DNA of 64,000 nt from the NCBI GenBank assembly GCA_964602595.1, contig CAZRRO010000011.1, positions 1-64,000 on the forward strand, given 5' to 3'. Origin of the DNA: CAIWAH01 sp964602595 (GTDB lineage Bacteria; Verrucomicrobiota; Verrucomicrobiia; Limisphaerales; UBA9464). This document shows positions 1 to 8,302 of the stretch, in pieces. The notes under the pieces were generated by a model. The model was given only the letters and a program-made list of their open reading frames with translations. It was not told the DNA's origin and made no database searches. Numbering within the stretch: the first letter of the stretch is position 1; each line of letters starts with the position of its first letter. A program made the translations under genes and the position numbers.

Positions 1-727
1 CGGGGTGATTGATGTTGTTCGGGATGATGGCGCGGCCGGCGGCGACTTCATCGCGGACGAACTCAGGGGTGATCTGCGCGGGAATGCGCTGGGGGAAACG
101 ATTGAAAATGCTGGGCGTGTAAGGGCTCTGGCCGAGCTGCGATGAGCCGGCGTGCTGTTTGTTGAGGTCGTTGCGAACGATGTCCTTCGACATCTCGGCA
201 ATCTTCGCGCGGCCCATGTTCTCGCGGATGGCGATGAACTCCATCTCGGGCGTGATGATGCCGGCGCGAGCGTAGGCGAGTTGAGTGACGACCTTGCCCG
301 CCTTGGCACGGAGCGGGCGGCGGCGCTGCGAGGTCAGGCCGGGGAATTCGACGAGGCGATTCTTCTCCGCCTTGCTCGCGTATTCGGCGTGTTTGCCGGA
401 GAGATAACCATTGTCCTGCGGTTTCATTTCCCGACCGTCAATCTCCTCGACGTCGCCGCGCTTCAGAATCCAATCGCGCCGCAACGCCGGCAGACCTTGC
501 TCGGACGTGCCCGTGAACGCGGGGTCACCCCACGGTCCGGAGCAATCATAGACGCGCACGGGATCATTCGGCGTGATTGCGCCGGTGTAGGACTTCGTGG
601 GCGTGACCTCGATCTCACGCATCGGCACCCGGACGTCGGGGTGCAGCGTGCCGGGGACGTAAATCTTTTTGCTGGCGGGCAGTTGTTCGCTGCTGTGGGG
701 CTCGAAGTATTCAGGCTTGGCGTTCAT
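1..727 (-). CDS. thiC: Phosphomethylpyrimidine synthase ThiC (partial, 5' part only)
   Basis: ThiC makes the pyrimidine half of thiamine (HMP-P) from aminoimidazole ribotide in a radical-SAM reaction. About 242 N-terminal codons are visible, translated here by hand from the minus strand; the gene runs off the left edge. The ThiC N-terminal hallmarks are present: an early segment reading VRVYDCSGPWGD, then REMKPQDNGYLSG-like residues, and near the edge TPEFVRDEVAAGRAIIPNNI, which is highly conserved in the family. The catalytic CxxC cluster at the C-terminus lies outside the window, so completeness cannot be judged. The start is the ATG at 727. No clear Shine-Dalgarno sequence precedes it. A TPP riboswitch lies about 130 bases upstream in the same orientation, which supports the identification. 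Confidence 0.95.
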   Translation of the reverse strand, partial: MNAKPEYFEPHSSEQLPASKKIYVPGTLHPDVRVPMREIEVTPTKSYTGAITPNDPVRVYDCSGPWGDPAFTGTSEQGLPALRRDWILKRGDVEEIDGREMKPQDNGYLSGKHAEYASKAEKNRLVEFPGLTSQRRRPLRAKAGKVVTQLAYARAGIITPEMEFIAIRENMGRAKIAEMSKDIVRNDLNKQHAGSSQLGQSPYTPSIFNRFPQRIPAQITPEFVRDEVAAGRAIIPNNINHP

Positions 728-854
728 GGAAAATGGGTGAGGCAGCGCCGCGGGGAAACGGACGCGCGATCGGGAGCTTCCCGGATGCGGCGTGGCCTTC
801 GGCTGGGCGCGAGCGTGACATCAGTGCAAGGCGCCCCGGGGAAGTTGGTGAAGC

Positions 855-945
855 TTTCCCTTCGCCGGCATTACCCGGGGCAGGTTCAACGGGTCTTCCG
901 GACGGCCGGAACTCTCAGCCCGCCAAACCGGGCTCCCCGAACAGC
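855..945 (-). promoter_or_regulatory. TPP (thiamine pyrophosphate) riboswitch upstream of thiC
   Basis: On the minus strand the THI-box elements occur in order: a GGGGAGCCC stem start (about 931-940), the invariant CTGAGA at 913-918, then TTGAACCTG at 881-889 and the closing GCGAAGGGAA at 856-865. These match the TPP aptamer consensus closely. The aptamer points at thiC, whose start is about 128 bases downstream. That leader would hold the expression platform; I did not see a clear intrinsic terminator with a T-run in it, so translational or Rho-type control is possible. The rest of the 728-1086 gap shows no gene. Confidence 0.93.
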
Positions 946-1086
946 CGACAGGATGGACTCCGGCGGGTGCGGGTCAAGGCAGGGGACGGCGAAGAAACCG
1001 CCCCCGCCGGAGGGATCGCTCGAAACCCGGTTTGCTTTTCCAGCCGGCTTGCCGCCGACTTTGGGCGTCCGAACCTCGCCCGCGCC

Positions 1087-1545
1087 ATGAAAGCACTCCG
1101 CAAGCTCCTGAACCTCGAATTCCTCCCGCAGAGCCCCGATTTCGGCCTGCTGCTGCTCCGCCTCACCCTCGGTGGTTCCATGCTCTGGTTCCACGGCCGC
1201 GACAAGCTGATGAAGTTCTCCAGTCTGGCGTCCGGCTTTCCCGATCCGCTGCACATCGGGAGCAAGGCCAGCTCGGGGCTGATCGTCTTTGCCGAGGTCG
1301 CCTGCGCCGCCCTGCTGGTGCTGGGATTCTTCACGCGCTTCGCGGCCGCCGGCCTCGCCATCGCGATGGGCGTGGCCTTTTTCATCATCCACAAGGGCCG
1401 GTTCTCGGAAGGGGAAATGTCGTTCCTCTACTTCGCCGGGTTCCTGGCCGTGCTCTTCGCGGGCCCTGGAAAGTTCGCGTTGGACGGCAAGGGGGGCGGT
1501 TCGAAGGGCTCCGCCCCCAAGGCCCCGAAGCCGAAGGACAAGTAA
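1087..1545 (+). CDS. DoxX family membrane protein
   Basis: A 152-residue protein with the DoxX layout of four membrane segments. The first hydrophobic stretch carries LLLRLTLGGSMLWFHGRDKL (about residues 19-38), typical of the family's G-x-D/K-rich first helix. Further helices follow at about 66-84, 87-104 and 112-125. The end is a short Lys/Pro/Gly-rich tail (GGSKGSAPKAPKPKDK). DoxX-like proteins are inner-membrane proteins linked in some bacteria to redox stress or thiol metabolism, but the role here is unknown. The ATG at 1087 was chosen because upstream in-frame sequence overlaps the antisense of the TPP riboswitch and is not protein-like. The gene stands alone between divergent thiC and the convergent efflux operon. 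Confidence 0.8.
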   Translation: MKALRKLLNLEFLPQSPDFGLLLLRLTLGGSMLWFHGRDKLMKFSSLASGFPDPLHIGSKASSGLIVFAEVACAALLVLGFFTRFAAAGLAIAMGVAFFIIHKGRFSEGEMSFLYFAGFLAVLFAGPGKFALDGKGGGSKGSAPKAPKPKDK

Positions 1546-1609
1546 CCCTCGACCGCGGATTTTCTGGCCGGGGCCGGTTTCGAACCGGCTCCGGCCGTTT
1601 CCTTGACGC

Positions 1610-4600
1610 TCATTCCTCCTCGGCCGGCGGCAGGAGGGAATACATGACGGGGGTTACCAGCCGGCTCAGGAGCAGCGAACTGATCAGACCCCCGATGATC
1701 ACGATGGCGAGGGGCGAATACATCGCGCTCCCCTGCACCGCCAGCGGCAGCAGCGCGCCAAGCGCCGTCAGCGTCGTGAGCACGACCGGCAGGAACCGGA
1801 TCTCGCCGGCGCGTTCGATGGCCTCGCCGAGCGGCACGCCCTGTTCGCGCAACTGGTTCGTGAAGTCCACGAGCAGGATGCTGTTCTTGATCTCGATGCC
1901 GATGAGCGCAATGAAGCCGATGCTGGCCGTGAAACTCAGGGAATAGCCGGTCAGCCACAGCCCGACGAGGCCGCCCACTACGCCGAGCGGGATGACGCTC
2001 GCGACCACCAGCGTCCCGCGGAAGCTCCGGAACTCCAGGACCAGGATCGTCAGGATGCCAAACACGGCGACCAGGATCGCGGTGCCGAGCCCGCCGAAAC
2101 TTTCCTTCCGGCTTTCGACCTCGCCGCCGAACTCAAACCGGTAGCCCCGGGGCCACTCCATCTTGGCCAGGCGACCGGCGACGTCGCGGGTGACGTTGTC
2201 GGTGAGGAAACCCGTCCGCACCTGGCTGGTCACCGTGACAGTGCGCTGCCGGTTGAACCGCTGGATGAGCGGGGGCGCGCTGGCGAACTCCAGTTGGGCG
2301 ACCTGCCCGATCGGCACGTAGCCGCCGGCCAACGTCGGCACGTGCAGCTTGGACCAGTTGGTCAGCGTGGCGCGTTCGCCCCGCGGCAACGTCAGCGTGA
2401 GGTTGTATTCGTCGCCGTCGGACTCGCGGAAGCGCGTCACTTCCAGGCCCGCAAAGGCGAGCCGCGTCGCCTGGTCCACGGCGACTTCCGGCACCCCGAG
2501 CAACGCCGCCGCGCCGCGGTCGAGCTTCACCCGCAGGTCGGTGCGCGGCATGCGCAACGGGTTGTCTACGTTCTCGGTTCCGGGCGTCTCGCGCAGCAGT
2601 GTCTCGGTCTTGGCCGCGAGCAGCGCCAGCGTGTCAAGGTCCTCGCCGACGAGGCGGATGGCCACCGGCGAATCAATCGGCGGGCCGTTCTCGAACTCCT
2701 TCAGCACGATCCGCGCGCCGGGAATTCCCCGGAGTTGCTGCCGCAACCGTTCCAGCACCGCCGGACTGGTCTTGGGCCGGAACTCGGTCAGTTCGCAGAA
2801 CAGTTCGGCAAAGTTGGCCGCCTGCTGCTCGGGGAACTCGTTGTAGTAGATCTGCGGGTTGCCCTTGCCGATGTTGGCGAACCACCACTTCACCTCGGGC
2901 GTGGCGCGAAGCAACGCCTCGACCTGGCGGACCAACTGATCGGTCCGGGCTACGCTGTTGCCCTCCGCGCCATAGACGCGGATCGAGAACTGCGGCGTGC
3001 CGGCTTTGGGAAACAGGCTGAAACCGATCCGCGGCACGAGGGCAAAACTGCCGACGACCAGCAGGCCGGCGAGCGCCAAGGTCGCAAGCCGGTGGGCCAT
3101 GCACCAGTGGAGGAACGGGCGGTAGGTGACGTGGATGGCGCGTTGGAGCGTCCGGAGCAGCCAGTTACCCTCGGCGGGTTCTTCGCCCGTAAGGAAGCGG
3201 CTCGCCAGGAACGGCACGATGGTCAGCGACACGAAGAGCGAGGCCAGCACCGTGTAAACGACCGCCAGCGGCAGGCTCCGGATGAACTGCCCCGCCCCGC
3301 CCGGCAGCATGAGCAATGGGAGAAACGCAAACAGCAGCGTCGCCGTCGTCCCGACCACCGCGACGGTGATTTGACGCGTCGCCTCGATGGCGGCTTCGCG
3401 CGGCGGCCGGCCCTCGCGCCGGAACCGGGCGATGTTTTCCACGACCACGATGGAGTCGTCCACCAACAGCCCCAGCGCGATCACGCAGCCGACGATGGAA
3501 AGCTGGTTCAGGGAAAAGCCCGTGTAGTTCAGCAGCGTGATGCCCATCGCCAACGACAGCGGGATGCTGAGCATGACCAGCAGGCTCGCCCGCCAACCGA
3601 GCGGCAGCACGGTCAGCAGCACCAACGCGAAGGCGATGAGGAAGTCATGTTCCAGGCGCGTGAGGCGGGCGTCCACGTTGCTGGCCTGGTCGAAGCCCAG
3701 TTCCAGCCGGACGTCGCCCGGCAGCTCGGCCCGGAATTCGTCCGCCTGCCGGAGCAGGCCGTCGCGCAGGGCGAAAACGCTCCGGTCGCGCTGCGGCATG
3801 GCGGTCACGAACACCGCCCGCTCACCGTTGAAGCGGCCGAAATAGTCGTTTTCCTCGTAAGCCCAGTGGACTTCAGCAACGTCGCCCAAACGCACCACTG
3901 CCGCGCCGTTGCCGGCCACCGGCGTCTGCCGAACCTCGTCCAGCGAGGCAAACTGGCCCGTCGTCTTGACCGTGAAACGGCGGTCACCGAGCTCGACCGC
4001 ACCGGCGGGCAGGTTCTGGTTGTTGCCCTGCAACGCCTCGACGATCCGTGAGACCGGCAGCCGCAATTGCACGAGCCGGTCCGGATCCAGCGCGACCTGA
4101 ACCTGCTTGAGCGGAAACGCGTGTTTTTCGGCCCGGCGAATTCCCGGCACCGTCTCGAAACGTTTCTTCAGGGCCTCGGCCAGGTCCTGCAGTCGAGCAT
4201 CCGACGCTTCCTCCGACACCAGCGCGACCTGGAACAACGCCACGTTCAGCGTCTGCACCTTGATGACGTCGAGCAGCACCAACCCGCTCGGCAGGCTCGC
4301 CCGTTTCGCGTTCACCTGCCGGAGGACGTCATCCTCCTTCTTGTCGGGATCGGTGCCGTATTCGAACTCGACCACCATGTCCACGACCCCGTCGCGAATG
4401 GTCGTCTGGAGCTTCTTCAGGTCGTCCAGTTCCTTGACCGCGTCTTCCAGCGGCCGCGCGACCAGGCGTTCCAAGTCGGTTGGGCCGGCACCGGGCTGGA
4501 TCGCGATGACGCGAAGCACGGGAATCTTGAGCGAAGGGTCCTCCGCCCGGGGAATCTGCCGAAACGAAACCACGCCCACGACGAGCAGCGCGAGCGTTAG

Positions 4601-4648
4601 CACGAGGCTGAAAGGCCGGTGCCGGACAAAGAATTCGGTGAGCTTCAT
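1610..4648 (-). CDS. RND efflux transporter permease (AcrB/MMPL-like, HAE family)
   Basis: A 1012-residue inner-membrane RND pump, close to the usual 1000-1050. It should export drugs, dyes or metabolites using proton motive force. The N-terminal helix (about 12-30) is followed by a large periplasmic loop, a block of helices at about 330-480, a second periplasmic loop and a C-terminal block of helices. The fourth-helix proton relay is visible as GLLVDDSIVVVENIARF, with the paired aspartates used by AcrB. The gene overlaps the upstream adaptor gene by ATGA, so translation is coupled. No TolC-type outer-membrane factor lies next to it, so an unlinked channel would be needed. Substrate cannot be told from sequence. 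Confidence 0.93.
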   Translation of the reverse strand: MKLTEFFVRHRPFSLVLTLALLVVGVVSFRQIPRAEDPSLKIPVLRVIAIQPGAGPTDLERLVARPLEDAVKELDDLKKLQTTIRDGVVDMVVEFEYGTDPDKKEDDVLRQVNAKRASLPSGLVLLDVIKVQTLNVALFQVALVSEEASDARLQDLAEALKKRFETVPGIRRAEKHAFPLKQVQVALDPDRLVQLRLPVSRIVEALQGNNQNLPAGAVELGDRRFTVKTTGQFASLDEVRQTPVAGNGAAVVRLGDVAEVHWAYEENDYFGRFNGERAVFVTAMPQRDRSVFALRDGLLRQADEFRAELPGDVRLELGFDQASNVDARLTRLEHDFLIAFALVLLTVLPLGWRASLLVMLSIPLSLAMGITLLNYTGFSLNQLSIVGCVIALGLLVDDSIVVVENIARFRREGRPPREAAIEATRQITVAVVGTTATLLFAFLPLLMLPGGAGQFIRSLPLAVVYTVLASLFVSLTIVPFLASRFLTGEEPAEGNWLLRTLQRAIHVTYRPFLHWCMAHRLATLALAGLLVVGSFALVPRIGFSLFPKAGTPQFSIRVYGAEGNSVARTDQLVRQVEALLRATPEVKWWFANIGKGNPQIYYNEFPEQQAANFAELFCELTEFRPKTSPAVLERLRQQLRGIPGARIVLKEFENGPPIDSPVAIRLVGEDLDTLALLAAKTETLLRETPGTENVDNPLRMPRTDLRVKLDRGAAALLGVPEVAVDQATRLAFAGLEVTRFRESDGDEYNLTLTLPRGERATLTNWSKLHVPTLAGGYVPIGQVAQLEFASAPPLIQRFNRQRTVTVTSQVRTGFLTDNVTRDVAGRLAKMEWPRGYRFEFGGEVESRKESFGGLGTAILVAVFGILTILVLEFRSFRGTLVVASVIPLGVVGGLVGLWLTGYSLSFTASIGFIALIGIEIKNSILLVDFTNQLREQGVPLGEAIERAGEIRFLPVVLTTLTALGALLPLAVQGSAMYSPLAIVIIGGLISSLLLSRLVTPVMYSLLPPAEEE

Positions 4649-5730
4649 GGCCGCGGATTCGGGGGCGTGTTGTTCGCGGTAGTTTCGGTGACTCGCACCG
4701 CCATTCCCTCCCGCAGGTATTCGGCGCCGCTGGTGACCACTCGCGCGCCGGCCGGCAAAGGAGTCCGGAGGAAGGCGTCACTTCCCGCCAGCACCTCGAC
4801 GTCCACTGCCACCTTTTGGACCGCCGCCAAATCCGGCTTAAGCAGGAACAGCGCGGCCTGAGCTCCCCGCCCCTCCACCAACGCGGACGCCGGAACAACC
4901 GGCCGCACCGCCACCGGACGCGGAAACAGCCGCGCATGCACCACCACTCCGGCGAGCAGATTGGTCGGCCAGCCCTCGGGTTCGACTTCGATCTCGCCGG
5001 TCCGCAGCACGGCATCCGCCCCTCCCGCCCGGTGCCGGATCACGCCCGGGAAAACCTGATCGGTGCCGGCTACCTGCAACTCCGCCCGATCGCCGATCGC
5101 CAGCCGGGCAAAGTCATTGGCCGCGACGCCTACCCGTGCCAGCCAACCGGCGGCGTCCGGCGCGAATACCAAGATGGGCCGGCCGCCGTTCACCAATTGG
5201 TCCGGCTCGGCCAATCGCCGCAGGATCCGGCCGGTCGTCGGTGCCTCAATCACCGCAAAACGCCAGTTGAACTCGGCCGACCGCAGCGCGGCTTCGGCCT
5301 GCTCCACCGCAGTGTCGGCATTCTGCGCCTGCTCCCGGGTGATGACCTGTTCCTGTGCCAACCGGCGGGCGCGCTCCTGGTCCCGTCGGGCTTTGTCCAG
5401 CGCCGCCCGCGCTTGCGCCACTTCGGCCTCGATCTCGTCTCGCTTCAGCCGGGCGAGCACCTGGCCGGCGGGCACGATATCGCCAGAGCGAACGGCGACC
5501 TCGGCCACGACTCCGCCGATCTTGAAGGCCAGTTCGGTTTCCCCGCGGGGTGCCAGGATGCCGGTCGCCTCCACGGGCAACGCCTCGCCGCTGAAACGGA
5601 CCGGCGTGACCGTCACCGGCAGGGCCAAGGATGCCGCCGGGTCGGACTCCGGCGCGGGGGCGGGCCGACAGCCGGGAAACAACGCCACTCCCAGCAGCAG
5701 CGCGAGGGATGCAACGCGAAGCGAACTCAT
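4645..5730 (-). CDS. RND efflux periplasmic adaptor (membrane fusion protein)
   Basis: A 361-residue HlyD/AcrA-type adaptor that would join the downstream RND pump to an outer-membrane channel. The chosen ATG at 5730 gives a signal sequence, MSSLRVASLALLLGVALFPGC, whose Cys looks like a lipoprotein attachment site, although Pro at -2 is unusual. A lipoyl/barrel-sandwich half follows (GDIVPAGQVLARL), then a coiled-coil hairpin rich in Ala, Arg, Glu and Gln (about 105-145), the second lipoyl half (VIEAPTTGRILRRL) and a beta-barrel domain. A longer upstream reading frame exists but runs through the operator palindromes into tetR, so it was rejected. The stop codon overlaps the RND start codon. 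Confidence 0.9.
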   Translation of the reverse strand: MSSLRVASLALLLGVALFPGCRPAPAPESDPAASLALPVTVTPVRFSGEALPVEATGILAPRGETELAFKIGGVVAEVAVRSGDIVPAGQVLARLKRDEIEAEVAQARAALDKARRDQERARRLAQEQVITREQAQNADTAVEQAEAALRSAEFNWRFAVIEAPTTGRILRRLAEPDQLVNGGRPILVFAPDAAGWLARVGVAANDFARLAIGDRAELQVAGTDQVFPGVIRHRAGGADAVLRTGEIEVEPEGWPTNLLAGVVVHARLFPRPVAVRPVVPASALVEGRGAQAALFLLKPDLAAVQKVAVDVEVLAGSDAFLRTPLPAGARVVTSGAEYLREGMAVRVTETTANNTPPNPRP

Positions 5731-5732
5731 GG

Positions 5733-5765
5733 CTGACAGATTGTCAGCGGTTGACACTCTGTCAA
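5733..5765. promoter_or_regulatory. Two tandem palindromes, probable TetR operators
   Basis: CTGACAGATTGTCAG (5733-5747) and TTGACACTCTGTCAA (5751-5765) are both perfect inverted repeats with 6-base arms and a 3-base spacer, sharing the core TGACA-N3-TGTCA. Their centres are 18 bases apart. They fill the 31-base gap between tetR and the adaptor gene and run over the tetR stop codon. A related site lies upstream of tetR. Binding by the adjacent TetR protein is inference. Confidence 0.75.
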
Positions 5766-6412
5766 ACTCCGGCTTGTAACGATCGGCGGAGCGTCTGGAA
5801 GCCGGTGTCGCGGAACCGCGCGATGGGCGTGCCGTGGAAATCCTCGATCGTCGCCCGTTGGGTTGCGCCGAGCTGCGCCAGGCCATGCGTGAACCCCCAC
5901 AGGCACAGCGCGACGGTCAGGGGATCCCCCACGTCGGGCCGGATCGAGCCGTCCGCGATGCCGCGCTTCACGGAGTCCGTCACCAGGTTCATGACCGCCA
6001 ATTCCTGCTGGACCATGCACGCCTCCGGCGAATCGCCGGTCAACTTCGCCCGGTCGGCGGGAGTATGCGCCATCAGCAGGAAAAACAACGCCGGCTCCTC
6101 CTCCTGGAAGGCGACGTAAGCCCGGCCGATGGCTTCCACCGCGTCCAAGCCCGTCGGCGCGCCGGTGGATGCGGCCACGAAACGCCCGGCCAGTTGCTGC
6201 CCCGCCAGCAGGCAGGCTTCGACGAACAGGGTCCGCTTGTCCGGGAAATAGAAATAGACCAGTGGCCGGCTCAGGCGGGCCTTCTTGGCGACGGCGCCGA
6301 ACGTCACGCGGTCGATCCCGTGCCGGTAAAACAGCGCCGTGGCCGCAGCCAGAATGCGGCTACGGGCCCGGTCGCGGTCTTCCTGCCGGCGGCTGGCGTG
6401 GACGGTGGACAT
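5762..6412 (-). CDS. TetR family transcriptional regulator of the efflux operon
   Basis: A 216-residue TetR-type repressor, a normal length. The N-terminal helix-turn-helix spans about residues 19-63, with ILAAATALFYRHGIDRVTF, the recognition-helix region KKARLSRPLVYFYFPDK and the following KRTLF, all family hallmarks. The C-terminal two thirds is the helical ligand-binding and dimerisation domain and is not diagnostic of ligand. It is the first gene of tetR-adaptor-RND, all on the minus strand. Matching TGACA-type palindromes lie before tetR and between tetR and the adaptor, so it most likely represses itself and the pump until an effector binds. Confidence 0.92.
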   Translation of the reverse strand: MSTVHASRRQEDRDRARSRILAAATALFYRHGIDRVTFGAVAKKARLSRPLVYFYFPDKRTLFVEACLLAGQQLAGRFVAASTGAPTGLDAVEAIGRAYVAFQEEEPALFFLLMAHTPADRAKLTGDSPEACMVQQELAVMNLVTDSVKRGIADGSIRPDVGDPLTVALCLWGFTHGLAQLGATQRATIEDFHGTPIARFRDTGFQTLRRSLQAGV

Positions 6413-6431
6413 GCCGGCACGATGTAAGCCG

Positions 6432-6446
6432 CTGACAAAGAGTCAA
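6432..6446. promoter_or_regulatory. Third TGACA-type half-palindrome upstream of tetR
   Basis: CTGACAAAGAGTCAA matches the TGACA-N3-TGTCA core of the two downstream palindromes with one mismatch in the right arm. It lies 19-20 bases upstream of the tetR start codon, where an autorepressor operator would be expected. It is also on the upstream side of the divergent phosphoglucomutase gene. Confidence 0.6.
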
Positions 6447-6602
6447 CGGCGGAGCCAAACCGCGGCGGCGCTGCGATTCCGGGCTCAAGTCTCCATGGCG
6501 GATGCCGAACTTACCGTGGACCCGACGGCTTTCCGCCCCATGAAACTGCCCCCGTGCTTCCCCGCTTGGCCTCCGGCACCGGTTCGCCCTAGCATTTCCC
6601 CA

Positions 6603-8240
6603 ATGCCACATCCTCTCGCCGGACAACCCGCCCCGCAGTCGCTGCTCATCGATCTCGCCGCCCTCGAACGCGCCTACTACGAACGCACGCCCGACCTGGC
6701 CGACCCGAACCAGCTCGTTTCCTTCGGCACCAGCGGCCATCGCGGCACGCCGTTCGACGGCACCTTCACCGACGCCCACATCGCGGCCATCACGCAGGCC
6801 GTGTGCGACTACCGCGTGGCCCAGGGCGACCGCGGCCCGCTGTTCCTCGGCAAGGACACCCATGCGATTTCCTGGCCCGCCGAACGCACCGCGCTCGAGG
6901 TGCTGGCGGCCAACGGCGTCGAGACCTTCGTCGCCGCGAATGACGGCTTCGTGCCCACGCCGGTCATCTCGCACGCCATCCTCACCTTCAACCACGGCCG
7001 CCACGCCGCCTTCGCCGACGGGCTCATCATCACGCCGTCGCACAACCCGCCGCAGGACGGCGGCTTCAAATACAATCCGCCCAACGGCGGCCCGGCCGAC
7101 ACCGACGTGACCGACTGGGTGCAAAATCGCGCCAACGAACTGCTCCGCGGCCACAACGCCGGCGTGAAGCGCACTCCGTTTTCCGGCGCGCTCAAGGCCG
7201 GCACCACGCACGTCCACGATTTCGTCACGCCTTACATCAACGACCTGTCGGCCGTCATCGACCTTCAAGCGGTCAAACGCGCCGGTCTGAAGCTGGGCGT
7301 GGACCCGCTCGGCGGCGCTTCCCTGCCCTACTGGCAGCCGATTGCCGACCGCTACGGGCTCAACCTGAGCATCGTGAACACCCGTGTGGACGGCACGTTC
7401 GGCTTCATGACCGTGGACCACGACGGGAAGATCCGCATGGATTGCTCCAGCCCGTTTGCGATGGCCAGCCTGGTCGGGCTCAAGGACCAGTTCGACGTCG
7501 CCTGGGGCAATGATCCTGACGCAGACCGCCACGGCATCGTCACCCGCAGCGCCGGCCTGCTGAACCCGAACCACTACCTCGCGGTCGCCATCCGTTACCT
7601 GCTCCAGCACCGGCCGAACTGGTTCGTCGCCGCGGTGGTGGGCAAGACCCTGGTCAGCTCCAATCTCATTGACCGCGTGGTCGCCAGCGCCGGCCGTCGC
7701 CTCATGGAAGTGCCCGTGGGCTTCAAGTGGTTTGCGCCCGGCCTGCACGAGGGCACCTGCCTCTTCGGCGGCGAGGAAAGCGCGGGCGCCAGCTTCCTGC
7801 GGCGCGACGGCACCGCCTGGAGCACCGACAAGGACGGCCTCATCCTGGGGCTGCTCGCCGCGGAGATCACCGCCGTGACCGGCAAGGACCCCGGCCAACA
7901 TTACGCCGAGATCACCGCGCAATTCGGCGCTCCCTGCTACACCCGGCTCGATGCCGCGGCGACGCCGGAGCAGAAGGCCAAGCTGAAGAAACTCTCGCCC
8001 GAGGCCGTGAAGGGCACCGAACTCGCCGGCGAACCCATCCGCGCCAAGCTCACCCGCGCCCCGGGCAACCACGCCAGCATCGGCGGCCTGAAGGTCGTCG
8101 CGGAGAACGGCTGGTTCGCTGCCCGCCCCAGCGGCACGGAAAACATCTACAAGCTCTATGCCGAAAGCTTCCGCGGCCCCGAACACCTCCAACGCATCGT
8201 CACCGAGGCACAGGAACTGGTGAGCGAGGCGCTGAAGTAG
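6603..8240 (+). CDS. pgm: Phosphoglucomutase (alpha-D-glucose phosphate-specific)
   Basis: Interconverts glucose 1-phosphate and glucose 6-phosphate in the cytoplasm, linking glycolysis to glycogen and sugar-nucleotide synthesis. The ATG at 6603 gives 545 residues, almost the 546 of E. coli Pgm. The N-terminal substrate loop reads VSFGTSGHRG, the catalytic phosphoserine loop is ITPSHNPP, the metal-binding loop is GNDPDADRHG, the sugar-binding loop is GGEESAG and the phosphate-binding loop near the C-terminus is RPSGTEN. An upstream in-frame extension covers the tetR promoter region and was rejected. It is divergent from tetR, with no obvious functional link. Confidence 0.95.
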   Translation: MPHPLAGQPAPQSLLIDLAALERAYYERTPDLADPNQLVSFGTSGHRGTPFDGTFTDAHIAAITQAVCDYRVAQGDRGPLFLGKDTHAISWPAERTALEVLAANGVETFVAANDGFVPTPVISHAILTFNHGRHAAFADGLIITPSHNPPQDGGFKYNPPNGGPADTDVTDWVQNRANELLRGHNAGVKRTPFSGALKAGTTHVHDFVTPYINDLSAVIDLQAVKRAGLKLGVDPLGGASLPYWQPIADRYGLNLSIVNTRVDGTFGFMTVDHDGKIRMDCSSPFAMASLVGLKDQFDVAWGNDPDADRHGIVTRSAGLLNPNHYLAVAIRYLLQHRPNWFVAAVVGKTLVSSNLIDRVVASAGRRLMEVPVGFKWFAPGLHEGTCLFGGEESAGASFLRRDGTAWSTDKDGLILGLLAAEITAVTGKDPGQHYAEITAQFGAPCYTRLDAAATPEQKAKLKKLSPEAVKGTELAGEPIRAKLTRAPGNHASIGGLKVVAENGWFAARPSGTENIYKLYAESFRGPEHLQRIVTEAQELVSEALK

Positions 8241-8302
8241 TCAGACAGATTGCGCGGGCGCAGGACCGTGGTTTTTCGACGCCAACAAATCACCGAACCG
8301 CA

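Noticed and set aside
2294..4051. A long open frame (585 codons) on plus, opposite the RND permease gene
   Set aside because: It is an antisense shadow: composition is Arg/Gln/His-rich without motifs, while the minus strand has a full RND protein. High GC makes such frames common.
6360..8192. A 610-codon minus-strand frame opposite phosphoglucomutase
   Set aside because: Antisense shadow; the plus strand has all phosphoglucomutase active-site loops.
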